From: Bacilli bacterium
GTDB lineage: Bacteria; Bacillota_I; Bacilli_A; RFN20; CAG-826
Length of the DNA stretch: 18,737 bases
Assembly (NCBI GenBank): GCA_900767825.1
Contig: CAAGAN010000023.1
Location: 1-18,737, forward strand
Direction: 5' to 3'
The position numbers and the translations under genes are program-made. The notes beneath the pieces are model-generated. The model was given only the letters and a program-made list of their open reading frames with translations. It did not search any database and was not told where the DNA came from. Shown piece after piece: positions 6,383-14,067 of this stretch; position 1 is the first letter of the stretch; each line of letters starts with the position of its first letter.

Positions 6383-6517
6383 ATGATAACCAAAGTCCCA
6401 CGCATCTTCCTTAACAAGGCCTTAAAAGGATGCGTTGATTGGGCTATCAAGCATGATGTTAAATTAATTACTCCAGAACACATGAAGATAATTAATAACA
6501 AGCATTCTAACGAATAA
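6383..6517 (+). CDS. Small 44-residue protein, PCP_red-like
   Basis: A short complete frame encodes VPRIFLNKALKGCVDWAIKH followed by DVKLITPEHMKIINN. The pattern (a VP turn, a basic helix, A-hydrophobic-x-H/G, then I/VTPE-x-M) looks like the small helical domain at the C-terminus of protochlorophyllide-reductase-type proteins (PCP_red), which also occurs alone in some bacteria. The resemblance is by eye only. The ribosome site is weak (AAAAGAACC). It lies 24 bases after the anti-sigma gene on the same strand and may be its cotranscribed third member, or a fragment of a lost gene. Confidence 0.4.
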   Translation: MITKVPRIFLNKALKGCVDWAIKHDVKLITPEHMKIINNKHSNE

Positions 6518-6563
6518 AAATACTAAATAAAGCTAAATTGGCCAGTCTGAAAACATTGGCTTT

Positions 6564-7118
6564 TCATTTCTTCCATTTAGCCATTGCATAACCTCTAGGA
6601 TATAAACTTGGACCCCAAAATTCTATTCTTCCGTTATTATCGGTACTTCCTGAATATCCTTTGCCCCTAAGCGATTCTAGATATTCCCTAGTGATTTCGT
6701 GTTCAGTTGACCATAGATGATAAGTAGATATATGCAAGACTAGGTAATTTTGTAATCCCCTATGATCTATATTGTTATTTAACTTAAATAACCCTACATG
6801 CCCTTTCATTTTTCCTTCTACTTTGTTTAGAAAGATCCAATCATCAAAAGAATAGGAATAATGAAAAGAAAGGACATGTTCCCATTTATCCTGAATTTGG
6901 ATATCTATTGCTTCATAGTTAGCAGTTGCAGGTACTTTATAGCTATATTCATAAGTATAGTCATCATTCATTGTAAGTCTTAATTCATAATGTTCATCGA
7001 TAGATTCGCTGAACTCGTGGTCTTCTAGCATTTTCTTAGTAGTCTTGCTAGAAGAAGAGCAACTAAAAAGAGTCAATGAAAGAAATGGGATTAAACTTAA
7101 TAAACAATGGCTTTTCAT
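6564..7118 (-). CDS. Putative surface lipoprotein
   Basis: The 184-residue product begins with a lipoprotein signal: KS, a hydrophobic core (CLLSLIPFLSLTLF) and a lipobox LFSC with Cys20, followed by a Ser/Lys-rich tether. The mature part is mostly polar with many aromatic residues (YTYEYSYKVP, LSFHYSYSFDDW) and looks beta-rich. I do not recognise its family. It lies 52 bases after the GlmU-like gene on the same strand. A weak promoter-like TTGATT-17-TAATAA sits in that gap, so it may be transcribed alone or with the glmM operon. No good Shine-Dalgarno sequence precedes its ATG. Confidence 0.75.
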   Translation of the reverse strand: MKSHCLLSLIPFLSLTLFSCSSSSKTTKKMLEDHEFSESIDEHYELRLTMNDDYTYEYSYKVPATANYEAIDIQIQDKWEHVLSFHYSYSFDDWIFLNKVEGKMKGHVGLFKLNNNIDHRGLQNYLVLHISTYHLWSTEHEITREYLESLRGKGYSGSTDNNGRIEFWGPSLYPRGYAMAKWKK

Positions 7119-7170
7119 ATTTTTATTATTACAAGTAAACGACTATTAAATCAAATACGAAAATGTAATG

Positions 7171-7842
7171 TTATTTATTTAAGGGAACAATTTCTTTTTC
7201 GGATTTTATCAATACATCTTTGGGATAGACTCCTATAGCCATCGTAAGAGGATAGACTTTGCTATTGCTTCCAATTATTGTTCCAGGATTAAGGACGGAA
7301 TTACATCCAACATCGACATTTTCACCTATAAAAGCCCCTATTTTCCTTAGGTTTGTCTTATAAGATATATCCCCATGGATAATTACATCTTTCCCATCAT
7401 TTCTTAAATTTGAGCAAATTACCCCTGCACCAAGATGGGAACGATAACCCAATATCGAATCCCCAACATAATTAAAATGAGGAACTTGTGATTTATTTAA
7501 GACAATGCAATTTTTAAATTCGCAGGAATTACCAATCACAGCATCATCCCCTATTATGACATTGCCCCTAATATAGGCACCTGGCCTAATCTCGACATTA
7601 TTCCCAATTATAGCTGGACCAATTAGTGTAGCAGTCTTATCTATCTTTACGTTTTTACCAATCAAAAGATTATTTTCTTCATCGAAAATATATCCTTCGA
7701 TTCCTTTCTTTGTTAAAGAGATTATAGTTTGCTTAATCTTAGGCAATATTTCCCAAGGATATTCATTTTCCTTAAATAAAAAAACTAGATAATCAGGGAC
7801 TATTTTAAATAATTCAGCTGTTTTAATTTCTAGATTACTCAC
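7171..7842 (-). CDS. GlmU C-terminal-like left-handed beta-helix acyltransferase
   Basis: The 223-residue protein resembles the acetyltransferase half of GlmU without the uridylyltransferase half. After about 58 residues of unfamiliar N-terminus come hexapeptide repeats (about 59-110: LIGKNVKIDKTATLIGPAII). The GlmU-type active-site stretch VPHFNYVGDSILG follows (His122 matches the catalytic His of GlmU), then HLGAGVICSN and more repeats. I chose the GTG start at 7842 because AGGGAGGA lies 8 bases before it; an ATG 27 bases upstream has no such site. It overlaps the end of glmM by 8 bases, so the two are coupled. That pairing suggests acetylation of glucosamine-1-phosphate or a similar sugar phosphate. 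The missing nucleotidyltransferase must be encoded elsewhere, if it exists. Confidence 0.82.
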   Translation of the reverse strand: MSNLEIKTAELFKIVPDYLVFLFKENEYPWEILPKIKQTIISLTKKGIEGYIFDEENNLLIGKNVKIDKTATLIGPAIIGNNVEIRPGAYIRGNVIIGDDAVIGNSCEFKNCIVLNKSQVPHFNYVGDSILGYRSHLGAGVICSNLRNDGKDVIIHGDISYKTNLRKIGAFIGENVDVGCNSVLNPGTIIGSNSKVYPLTMAIGVYPKDVLIKSEKEIVPLNK

Positions 7843-9472
7843 AAAGATGTCCTCCCTTTTTAATAACATTATATAGACGTTCGATATATTTATTGCATTC
7901 TTCTATCGATGGGGCTTCTACCATTATCCTAATTAACGGTTCAGTCCCAGATTCACGTAGCAATATCCTTCCTTTGCCTTCTAATTGCTTATTTATTTCA
8001 TTGAATTTAGCTTTTACATCACCATCTTCCATGACATCGGATTTAGATATAACGCGTACATTTTTCAATACCTGTGGGAATAATTTAACAGGAGCGACTA
8101 ATTCAGAAAGCTTTTGATGGGTAGAAAGCATTTGCTCAGCAACTCTAAGGGCAGTAAGGATACCATCTCCAGTCGTTGCATATTTTTTAATGATAACATG
8201 GCCAGATTGCTCTCCGCCTAATACATATCCTTCTTCTTGCATCTTTTCATAGACGAAGCGGTCCCCCACTTTAGTCCTGACTAGATTGATATTTTGCTTC
8301 TTCAAGGCTTTTTCAAAACCGCTATTAGACATGATGGTTGCAACAACACTGTTATTATCCAATCTTCCTTCTTGCTTTAATTTAAGAGCAAGTAGATACA
8401 TAATCTTATCCCCATCGACTACATCTCCATTTTCATCGACGGCAAGGCATCTATCGGCATCTCCATCAAAAGCAAATCCTACATCTAGTTTCTTTTCTTT
8501 TACGAAGGCAGAAAGCAATTCAATATGGGTTGAACCAGCATTTTTATTGATGTTAATACCATCTGGCTCATTATTTATTAGATATAACTTAGCCCCTAAA
8601 GCTGCGAATACTGATTTGGCAATCATCCAGGAAGCCCCGTTAGCGCAATCTAATCCAATACGTAAATTCTTCATTGAATGTCTAGCTAAAGAGATTAGAT
8701 ATCCAATATATCTATTCCTGCCGGAAGAATAATCATTTATCGAACCGATATTTTCTTTTTCTGCTAAAGGTAAATCATCCCCCTCGATACCAAGTGGCCT
8801 TAGATTATTATCAAGATAACATTCAATTAGATAAGTGACTCCTTCATCTAATTTCTCGCCATTTCCATTTAATATCTTTATCCCATTATCGTAAAAAGGA
8901 TTATGGCTAGCAGTAATCATTACTCCTGCATCAAACCCATCCATTTTGGAAATATAGGATACACTTGGGGTAGTAGTTACGTGCATCAATTCTACATCCG
9001 CTCCAGATGAAGCCGCCCCTGAAGCAAGAGCATATTCAAGCATATAGGAAGATCTTCTTGTATCCTTTCCAATTACAATCTTTGGACGATATCCTATTTT
9101 TTGGCAGTTATATTTTGGATTTGAATAGAACCAACCTAGGAATCTACCAATCTTAAAAGCATGTAAGGCTAATAAATCTATGTTAGCCTCACCTCTAAAT
9201 CCATCGGTTCCGAAATATTTGAATCTAAACCCTTCCGCCATTATGGGCTTAATCTTTTTATTACGATGGATGATTATTTCATCATTAATGAGTTCATCTG
9301 CACTAATTTTAAAGATATTGCATAATTCTGCGATTTTATCAACTTGGGGTATATTATCCCCGCTTTCCCATTTAGATATCGATTGTCTAGATACCTTTAG
9401 TAATTTAGCTAGTTGCATTTGAGAGATGTCATAAGAAATTCTCAAATGGACTATTTTTTCTCCAATTGTCAT
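7835..9472 (-). CDS. glmM: Phosphoglucosamine mutase with N-terminal XRE helix-turn-helix
   Basis: This 545-residue protein joins a Cro/C1-type helix-turn-helix (about 1-64: IVHLRISYDISQMQLAKLLK, VSRQSISKWESG, IPQVDKIAEL) by a 13-residue basic linker to a full GlmM (from about 79). GlmM interconverts glucosamine-6-phosphate and glucosamine-1-phosphate for peptidoglycan precursors. Its key parts are intact: FGTDGFRGE (86-94), the phosphoserine loop TASHNP (Ser189), the metal site DGDADR (336-341), the sugar loop GGEQSGH (419-425) and the phosphate loop RESGTEPLIRIM (506-517). The start has AAAAAGGAC before it and a strong promoter. The Met78 that would start GlmM alone has no ribosome site, so the fusion looks genuine. 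It is usual for GlmM to be about 445-450 residues without a DNA-binding domain. Confidence 0.93.
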   Translation of the reverse strand: MTIGEKIVHLRISYDISQMQLAKLLKVSRQSISKWESGDNIPQVDKIAELCNIFKISADELINDEIIIHRNKKIKPIMAEGFRFKYFGTDGFRGEANIDLLALHAFKIGRFLGWFYSNPKYNCQKIGYRPKIVIGKDTRRSSYMLEYALASGAASSGADVELMHVTTTPSVSYISKMDGFDAGVMITASHNPFYDNGIKILNGNGEKLDEGVTYLIECYLDNNLRPLGIEGDDLPLAEKENIGSINDYSSGRNRYIGYLISLARHSMKNLRIGLDCANGASWMIAKSVFAALGAKLYLINNEPDGININKNAGSTHIELLSAFVKEKKLDVGFAFDGDADRCLAVDENGDVVDGDKIMYLLALKLKQEGRLDNNSVVATIMSNSGFEKALKKQNINLVRTKVGDRFVYEKMQEEGYVLGGEQSGHVIIKKYATTGDGILTALRVAEQMLSTHQKLSELVAPVKLFPQVLKNVRVISKSDVMEDGDVKAKFNEINKQLEGKGRILLRESGTEPLIRIMVEAPSIEECNKYIERLYNVIKKGGHLCE

Positions 9473-9506
9473 ATATTGTCCTTTTTAAAAAATCTTTTAT
9501 GAAAGC

Positions 9507-9535
9507 AATATAGGGGCAAAAAATATTTATGTCAA
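9507..9535 (-). promoter_or_regulatory. Promoter of glmM
   Basis: On the minus strand TTGACA (9535-9530), a 17-base spacer and TATATT (9512-9507) form a near-consensus sigma-A promoter. Transcription should start near 9500, giving a leader of about 28 bases that contains AAAAAGGAC before the ATG. Confidence 0.85.
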
Positions 9536-9605
9536 GGAAGATAATCAATATAAATTTTTGCCATCAAATCGATAGATTGAATGTTTTTTAGTTAATTTAA
9601 ATATG

Positions 9606-9625
9606 ATGTAAATAGAAGTTTACAT
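9606..9625. promoter_or_regulatory. Inverted repeat between divergent promoters, possible operator
   Basis: ATGTAAA-TAGAAG-TTTACAT has perfect 7-base arms and a 6-base spacer. It sits between the glmM promoter and the -10 box of the oxidoreductase-purA-purB operon, where a dimeric repressor could affect either side. The HTH domain fused to GlmM is one candidate ligand; this is inference. Confidence 0.45.
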
Positions 9626-9683
9626 GGTTTAATAAACGTTGTTAAAAGGTAAATTAATTTTATCCAAATCGAATATAAGTATG

Positions 9684-9689
9684 TATAAT
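9684..9689 (+). promoter_or_regulatory. -10 box of the oxidoreductase-purA-purB operon
   Basis: A consensus TATAAT lies here. No good -35 box stands 16-18 bases upstream (TTATCC/TATCCA), so activation or an AT-rich upstream element may be needed. A small palindrome, AAGGGACCCTT (9701-9711), lies near the expected 5' end. The ribosome site AAAGGAT follows at about 9729-9735. Confidence 0.5.
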
Positions 9690-9741
9690 ATATAAGTAAT
9701 AAGGGACCCTTGTTACATATATAAAGCTAAAGGATTTATTT

Positions 9742-11163
9742 ATGTCGCATTATGATTGCATTATTGTAGGTGCCGGACCTAGCGGGTATATGTGTGCCTA
9801 TGAATTAGTCAAGAAGAGCCCTAGCCTTAAAGTATTGTTAATCGATAAAGGAAAAGATGTGGAACATCGTTTTTGTCCTGTCTTGAATCACCTTATCGAA
9901 AGATGCCCTGTCAATAAGGCTGGAGTGACTGGTTGCCACCCTTCTTGTTCGATGACTTGTGGGTTTGGAGGGGCTGGCGCGTTTAGTGATGGCAAATTCA
10001 ATATCACCACTGAATTTGGCGGATGGCTTGATGAATTTATTTCTGATGAAGAGCTTATCGAACTTATTAAATATGCAGATAATATCAATCTAGAATTCGG
10101 TGCCACTCCTATCATCACTGATCCATATACCCCTAAGATTAGGGAAATAGAAAGAAAGGCCATGGGTGCTGGGCTTAAATTATTACGTGCCAAAGTTCGA
10201 CACCTAGGTACTGAAGAAAACCTAAAGATATTAAGTAAGATATATAACTATCTAAAGGATAAGATAGAGATTAGGCATGAGACATTCCTAAAGGATTTAA
10301 TAATCGAGAATTCCCAAATAAAAGGAATCGTTGTCAATGATGATGAGAAGATATTTGCTGATAATGTTGTGCTAGGTTTAGGAAGGGATGGATCTATTTT
10401 CCTTAGCGAACTCTTGTCTAAATATGGGGTAGAGATGATTAATAACCGTGTTGATATCGGGGTTAGAGTCGAAACTAGCAATGTCGTAATGCAAGAAATC
10501 AATGAAAACCTATATGAAGGTAAATTTGTCTATTACACTTCAAATGGAGTAAAGGTAAGAACTTTCTGTAGCAATCCAAGTGGACATGTCGTCTTAGAAA
10601 ATGACCATCATGTAATCTTGGCTAACGGACATTCTTACCAAGACCCAAAACTAGGGAGTGAGAATACCAATTTCGCCCTTTTGGTTTCCCATAAATTCTC
10701 CGAGCCATTCAATGATCCAAATTCCTATGCCTACTCTTTAGCAAAACTTGCTAATAAATTAAGCTGTGGATCAGTTATTTTGCAAAGATTTGGGGATATA
10801 ATGCTTCAAAGAAGAAGCACAGAGAAACGTATAAAAGAGGGATTTGTCGTCCCTACTTTAAAAGAAGCCGTTCCCGGGGATTTAGCTTTATGTTTGCCAT
10901 ATAAAACATTAAGTGCCCTTATTGAAATGATTAAGGTATTAGACAAAGTAACTCCTGGAATTGCAAATGATGATACTTTGTTTTATGGAGTCGAAGCCAA
11001 ATTCTATTCGGCTAGAGTCGATGTAGATAAGACTTTAATGGTCAAAAATATTAATAATCTTTATGTAGTTGGCGATGGAGCTGGAATTACTAGAGGTTTG
11101 GCGCAGGCTTCTGCTTGTGGGATTTATGTTGCTAGAACAATAGCTAAAAAGGAAGGTAAATAA
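9742..11163 (+). CDS. FAD-dependent oxidoreductase (COG2509-type)
   Basis: The 473-residue flavoprotein begins with a Rossmann fold for FAD (IIVGAGPSGYMCAYEL, 7-22) and has LLIDKG closing that unit. A Cys-rich insertion follows (RCPVNKAGVTGCHPSCSMTC), then GFGGAGAFSDGKFN, and a second FAD contact near the C-terminus (LYVVGDGAGITRGLAQA, about 441-457). This pattern is that of the NAD(FAD)-utilising dehydrogenases of COG2509, common in Firmicutes, whose substrate is not established. I read the cysteines as possible redox or metal ligands. It is the first gene of the operon. Only one base separates it from purA, so it is cotranscribed with the AMP branch of purine synthesis, but no direct chemical link is evident. 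Confidence 0.87.
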   Translation: MSHYDCIIVGAGPSGYMCAYELVKKSPSLKVLLIDKGKDVEHRFCPVLNHLIERCPVNKAGVTGCHPSCSMTCGFGGAGAFSDGKFNITTEFGGWLDEFISDEELIELIKYADNINLEFGATPIITDPYTPKIREIERKAMGAGLKLLRAKVRHLGTEENLKILSKIYNYLKDKIEIRHETFLKDLIIENSQIKGIVVNDDEKIFADNVVLGLGRDGSIFLSELLSKYGVEMINNRVDIGVRVETSNVVMQEINENLYEGKFVYYTSNGVKVRTFCSNPSGHVVLENDHHVILANGHSYQDPKLGSENTNFALLVSHKFSEPFNDPNSYAYSLAKLANKLSCGSVILQRFGDIMLQRRSTEKRIKEGFVVPTLKEAVPGDLALCLPYKTLSALIEMIKVLDKVTPGIANDDTLFYGVEAKFYSARVDVDKTLMVKNINNLYVVGDGAGITRGLAQASACGIYVARTIAKKEGK

Positions 11164-11164
11164 T

Positions 11165-12439
11165 ATGCCAAGTATTGTAATTGAAGGTGTTCAGTGGGGA
11201 GACGAAGGCAAGGGGAAAGTTGTCGATTACCTAGCCTCCAAGTCAAATGTAGTAATTAGGTTCCAGGGAGGTAATAATGCCGGTCATACCGTTTGTTTTG
11301 ATAACAAGACATTTGCCATCAAATCTCTTCCTAGCGGAATTTTTACTCCAAATATAATAAATATCATCGCCGATGGGGTCGTTGTTAATCCGTTTTTCCT
11401 AAAAGAGGAAATCGAGAATATAAAAGCGCAAGGTGTAAAGGATTTTAAATTATATATCTCTAACCGTGCCCACTTGATTCTTCCTTATCACCTAGATTTA
11501 GATGGATCTTTTGAGACTTTATTAGGAAAAGGGAAGATTGGTACGACTAAAAAGGGTATCGGTCCTGCGTATAGTGACAAAGCATCTAGATTTGGAATCA
11601 GGATGGGTGACTTATTAATAAAAGAATATCTAAAAGAAAGACTAGAAGAAGTCTTACCTATTAAAAACCACGAGCTTAAATCGCTTGGATTAAAAGAATA
11701 TGATCTTGAATCTTTATATCAAAGCCTAGTTGAAATAGGAGAATACCTAAAGCCATTCATTACTGATACAGCTAGACTTATCAATAAGCTTTATGATGAA
11801 GGCAAGACCTTGTTATTTGAAGGTGCGCAGGGAATGATGCTAGATATTGATAGAGGCACATATCCTTATGTTACTTCTTCTAGCCCAAATTCAAATTATG
11901 CTTGCCAAGGTTCAGGACTATCCCCAAGGAAAATAGATAAGGTAGTTAGCATTTGCAAGGCCTATACAACTAGAGTTGGAGAAGGTCCTTTCCCAAGTGA
12001 ACTAAATAATGAATTAGGCAATCAAATAAGAGAAAAAGGCCATGAATATGGAACAGTTACTAAACGTCCTAGAAGAGTTGGATATCTAGATTTGGTATTA
12101 GTAAAAAGGAACCTAATCCAAAGTGGTTCCACTTCTATTGCCCTTACTTTGTTTGATGTTCTTAGCGATATCGATGACCTAAAGATTTGTATTGGATATG
12201 AACTAAACGGGGAAATAATCGATTATATCCCATCTACAATCTATGAATATGATAGATGTAAGCCAGTATATAAAGATATGAAGTCTTTCCATATCGATGA
12301 AAACGTTACTTCCTTTAATGATTTGCCAAATGAGGCTAAAGAGTATATTAGGTTTATTGAAGATTTTACTGGTGTCAAAGTATCTATCCTTAGCATTGGA
12401 AAAGATAGGAAAAAGACAATGTTGTTAGGAGAGATATAA
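11165..12439 (+). CDS. purA: Adenylosuccinate synthetase
   Basis: This enzyme joins IMP and aspartate using GTP, the first step from IMP to AMP. The 424 residues match the family. Visible motifs are the N-terminal P-loop QWGDEGKGKVVDYLA (9-23) with the catalytic Asp and GGNNAGHTV, then GTTKKGIGPAYSDK, then FEGAQGMMLDIDRGTYPYVT. TRVGEGPFPSEL and the phosphate/nucleotide loop TVTKRPRRVGYLD follow. In that last loop Lys replaces the more common Gly of TTGRPRR. A ribosome site GGAAGG lies ahead of the ATG inside the previous gene's end. Its stop overlaps the purB start by one base (TAATG). Confidence 0.97.
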   Translation: MPSIVIEGVQWGDEGKGKVVDYLASKSNVVIRFQGGNNAGHTVCFDNKTFAIKSLPSGIFTPNIINIIADGVVVNPFFLKEEIENIKAQGVKDFKLYISNRAHLILPYHLDLDGSFETLLGKGKIGTTKKGIGPAYSDKASRFGIRMGDLLIKEYLKERLEEVLPIKNHELKSLGLKEYDLESLYQSLVEIGEYLKPFITDTARLINKLYDEGKTLLFEGAQGMMLDIDRGTYPYVTSSSPNSNYACQGSGLSPRKIDKVVSICKAYTTRVGEGPFPSELNNELGNQIREKGHEYGTVTKRPRRVGYLDLVLVKRNLIQSGSTSIALTLFDVLSDIDDLKICIGYELNGEIIDYIPSTIYEYDRCKPVYKDMKSFHIDENVTSFNDLPNEAKEYIRFIEDFTGVKVSILSIGKDRKKTMLLGEI

Positions 12440-13731
12440 TGATTTCTAGATACAATGTTAAAGAAATTGAAGACATATTCTCTTTAGAAAATAGATATAA
12501 GACTTTTCTAGAAATCGAATTAGCGTCTTTAGAAGCCCATGTTCAATTAGGTGTAGTCCCAAAAGAAGACTATCTAAAGATAAAGGAGAAAGCCCATATC
12601 GATTTAGATAGGATCAATGAATTAGAAGCTATCCATAAACATGATGTCATCGCCTTTACTAGGTCGATAGACGAACAACTTGGTGAAGAGAAAAGATGGT
12701 TCCATTATGGTCTTACTTCTACCGATGTTGTCGACAGCGCTTTATCTATAAACTATGCAAAAGCCTATGAGATAATAGATAAGGATATCGATGCTTTATT
12801 AGAAACATATAGGGAAAAAGCCATCGAATATAAGAATTTGCCTTGCATTGCTAGGACACATGGAATGCATGCCGAAATAACTTCTTTCGGCCTTAAATTT
12901 GTCAGGTTCTATGATGAACTTAGACGCAATAAGGAAAGGCTAAAGAAAGCAAAGGAAGAACTATGCTTAATAAAACTAGAGGGATCTATCGGGACTTTTA
13001 GCTTCCTTGATCCTAGGGTTGAGACTTTTGTTGCTTCTAAATTCAATCTAAATTATCCAAGTTTTGCAACACAGGTCATAGCTAGGGATAATCATACAAA
13101 CTTCTTATCCGTATTAGCCTTAATCGCAGAAGAAATAAATAATGCGGCAATGGAATTACGTAATCTAGCTAGAAATGAAATAAATGAGGTTAATGAATAT
13201 TTCTCTTCTTCTCAAAAAGGGAGTTCAGCCATGCCTCATAAACATAATCCAATTTCATTAGAAAATATATGTGGATTATCTAGGTTAGAAAAAGGCTATG
13301 CCTTATCTAGTTATGAAAATATTTCTTTATTCCATGAAAGAGATATATCTCATTCTTCTAACGAAAGAATAATATTCCCAGAAGCCTTCATTACTCTTTC
13401 TTATATATTAAGAAGGATGAATAGGACTGTTTCTAAATTGATAGTAAATAAAGAAAACATCCAAAAAAATATCGATTTGACTTATGGGATTATCTATTCC
13501 CAAAGGGTATTGACTGCTTTGGTCGATAAAGGATTAAGCAGAGAAAAATCTTATGATTTAGTCCAATCTTTAGCCTTGAAGTCTTATAACAATAAAACCG
13601 ATTTCAAGGAAATATTGAAAGGTAATAAAGAAATAATAGATATATTTAGCCTAGAAGAAATAGATGAATTATTTGATCCTAAATTTTATTTTAGAAACAT
13701 TGATTATATCTATTCTAGATGCAAGATATAG
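12439..13731 (+). CDS. purB: Adenylosuccinate lyase
   Basis: This fumarase-superfamily enzyme splits adenylosuccinate to AMP and fumarate, and SAICAR to AICAR in de novo purine synthesis. The 430 residues match the family. The three conserved regions are present: HDVIAFTRSIDEQLG with TSTDVVDSAL (about 68-102), RTHGMHAE with His141, and the signature loop SSQKGSSAMPHKHNP (257-271) that carries the catalytic Ser. It is the last gene of the operon, translationally coupled to purA by TAATG, and is followed by a terminator. The purA-purB pairing without other pur genes suggests AMP formation or salvage from IMP; other pur genes may lie elsewhere. Confidence 0.97.
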   Translation: MISRYNVKEIEDIFSLENRYKTFLEIELASLEAHVQLGVVPKEDYLKIKEKAHIDLDRINELEAIHKHDVIAFTRSIDEQLGEEKRWFHYGLTSTDVVDSALSINYAKAYEIIDKDIDALLETYREKAIEYKNLPCIARTHGMHAEITSFGLKFVRFYDELRRNKERLKKAKEELCLIKLEGSIGTFSFLDPRVETFVASKFNLNYPSFATQVIARDNHTNFLSVLALIAEEINNAAMELRNLARNEINEVNEYFSSSQKGSSAMPHKHNPISLENICGLSRLEKGYALSSYENISLFHERDISHSSNERIIFPEAFITLSYILRRMNRTVSKLIVNKENIQKNIDLTYGIIYSQRVLTALVDKGLSREKSYDLVQSLALKSYNNKTDFKEILKGNKEIIDIFSLEEIDELFDPKFYFRNIDYIYSRCKI

Positions 13732-13741
13732 CAAAAAGAAA

Positions 13742-13770
13742 AGACAGGAACAAATGAGCCTGCCTTTTTT
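13742..13770. terminator. Bidirectional terminator between purB and acpP
   Basis: AGACAGG (13742-13748) pairs with CCTGCCT (13759-13765). The plus strand has one A-C mismatch and then TTTTTT. The minus strand replaces the mismatch with G-U and is followed by TTTTCTTTTT. It can therefore end both purB and the oppositely directed acpP transcript. Confidence 0.85.
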
Positions 13771-13784
13771 GTTTGTTTAGATAA

Positions 13785-14015
13785 TTAGTTCAACTTCTTT
13801 TCGATAGAAGCGAATAAATCCCCGATAGTCTTGAAATTTGATAATTCCTCGGTTTCGAATTGGATATCAAACTTCTCTTCTAATTCAAGGCACATTTCTA
13901 CTACATCAAGAGAATCTAATCCAAGATCCTTTAATGATTTAGTTTCATCTAATTGTTTTAAATTTAAGCGTTCCTTGAACATTTGACGGATTTCGTCCAT
14001 TTTTTCTTTAGCCAT
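13785..14015 (-). CDS. acpP: Acyl carrier protein
   Basis: The 76-residue acidic helical protein carries the fatty-acid chain on phosphopantetheine. Ser35 in GLDSLDVVE is the attachment site, flanked by the usual LKDLGLDSLD and followed by LELEEKFDIQFETEEL. I start it at 14015 (MAKEKMDEI) because AGGT lies upstream at the usual distance. An in-frame ATG 21 bases earlier (14036) overlaps the -10 box of the apparent promoter. It is a stand-alone gene here, not next to other fab genes. Confidence 0.93.
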   Translation of the reverse strand: MAKEKMDEIRQMFKERLNLKQLDETKSLKDLGLDSLDVVEMCLELEEKFDIQFETEELSNFKTIGDLFASIEKKLN

Positions 14016-14017
14016 TT

Positions 14018-14034
14018 GTTTACCTCGCGTAAAC
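14018..14034. promoter_or_regulatory. Inverted repeat at the acpP start region, probable operator
   Basis: GTTTAC-N5-GTAAAC is a perfect 6-base inverted repeat. It covers the expected transcription start and the ribosome site of acpP, just downstream of the -10 box. A repressor bound here, or a hairpin in the RNA, would block expression. It may reflect control of lipid synthesis, but the regulator is unknown. Confidence 0.5.
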
Positions 14035-14040
14035 ATTATA
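14035..14040 (-). promoter_or_regulatory. -10 box of acpP
   Basis: A consensus TATAAT lies on the minus strand, about 20 bases before the acpP ATG. The -35 region is only AT-rich (TTTTAT at 17 bases). Confidence 0.55.
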
Positions 14041-14067
14041 AGAATTATTTAGAATAAATAAAACTAG

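Noticed and set aside
1567..6520. Direct repeat of the tRNA-Glu 3' end marking the far border of an island
   Set aside because: I looked for a second copy of the tRNA 3' end (ACAGGTCACCA) up to about 6.5 kb and saw none, so island borders are not proven.
7893..8732. Plus-strand open frames opposite glmM
   Set aside because: They are antisense to a fully conserved enzyme, have serine/leucine-rich shadow composition and no start signals.
9236..9241. Internal Met78 as a separate start for plain GlmM
   Set aside because: There is no Shine-Dalgarno sequence before it and the frame is continuous from the well-signalled upstream start. Dual starts cannot be fully excluded.
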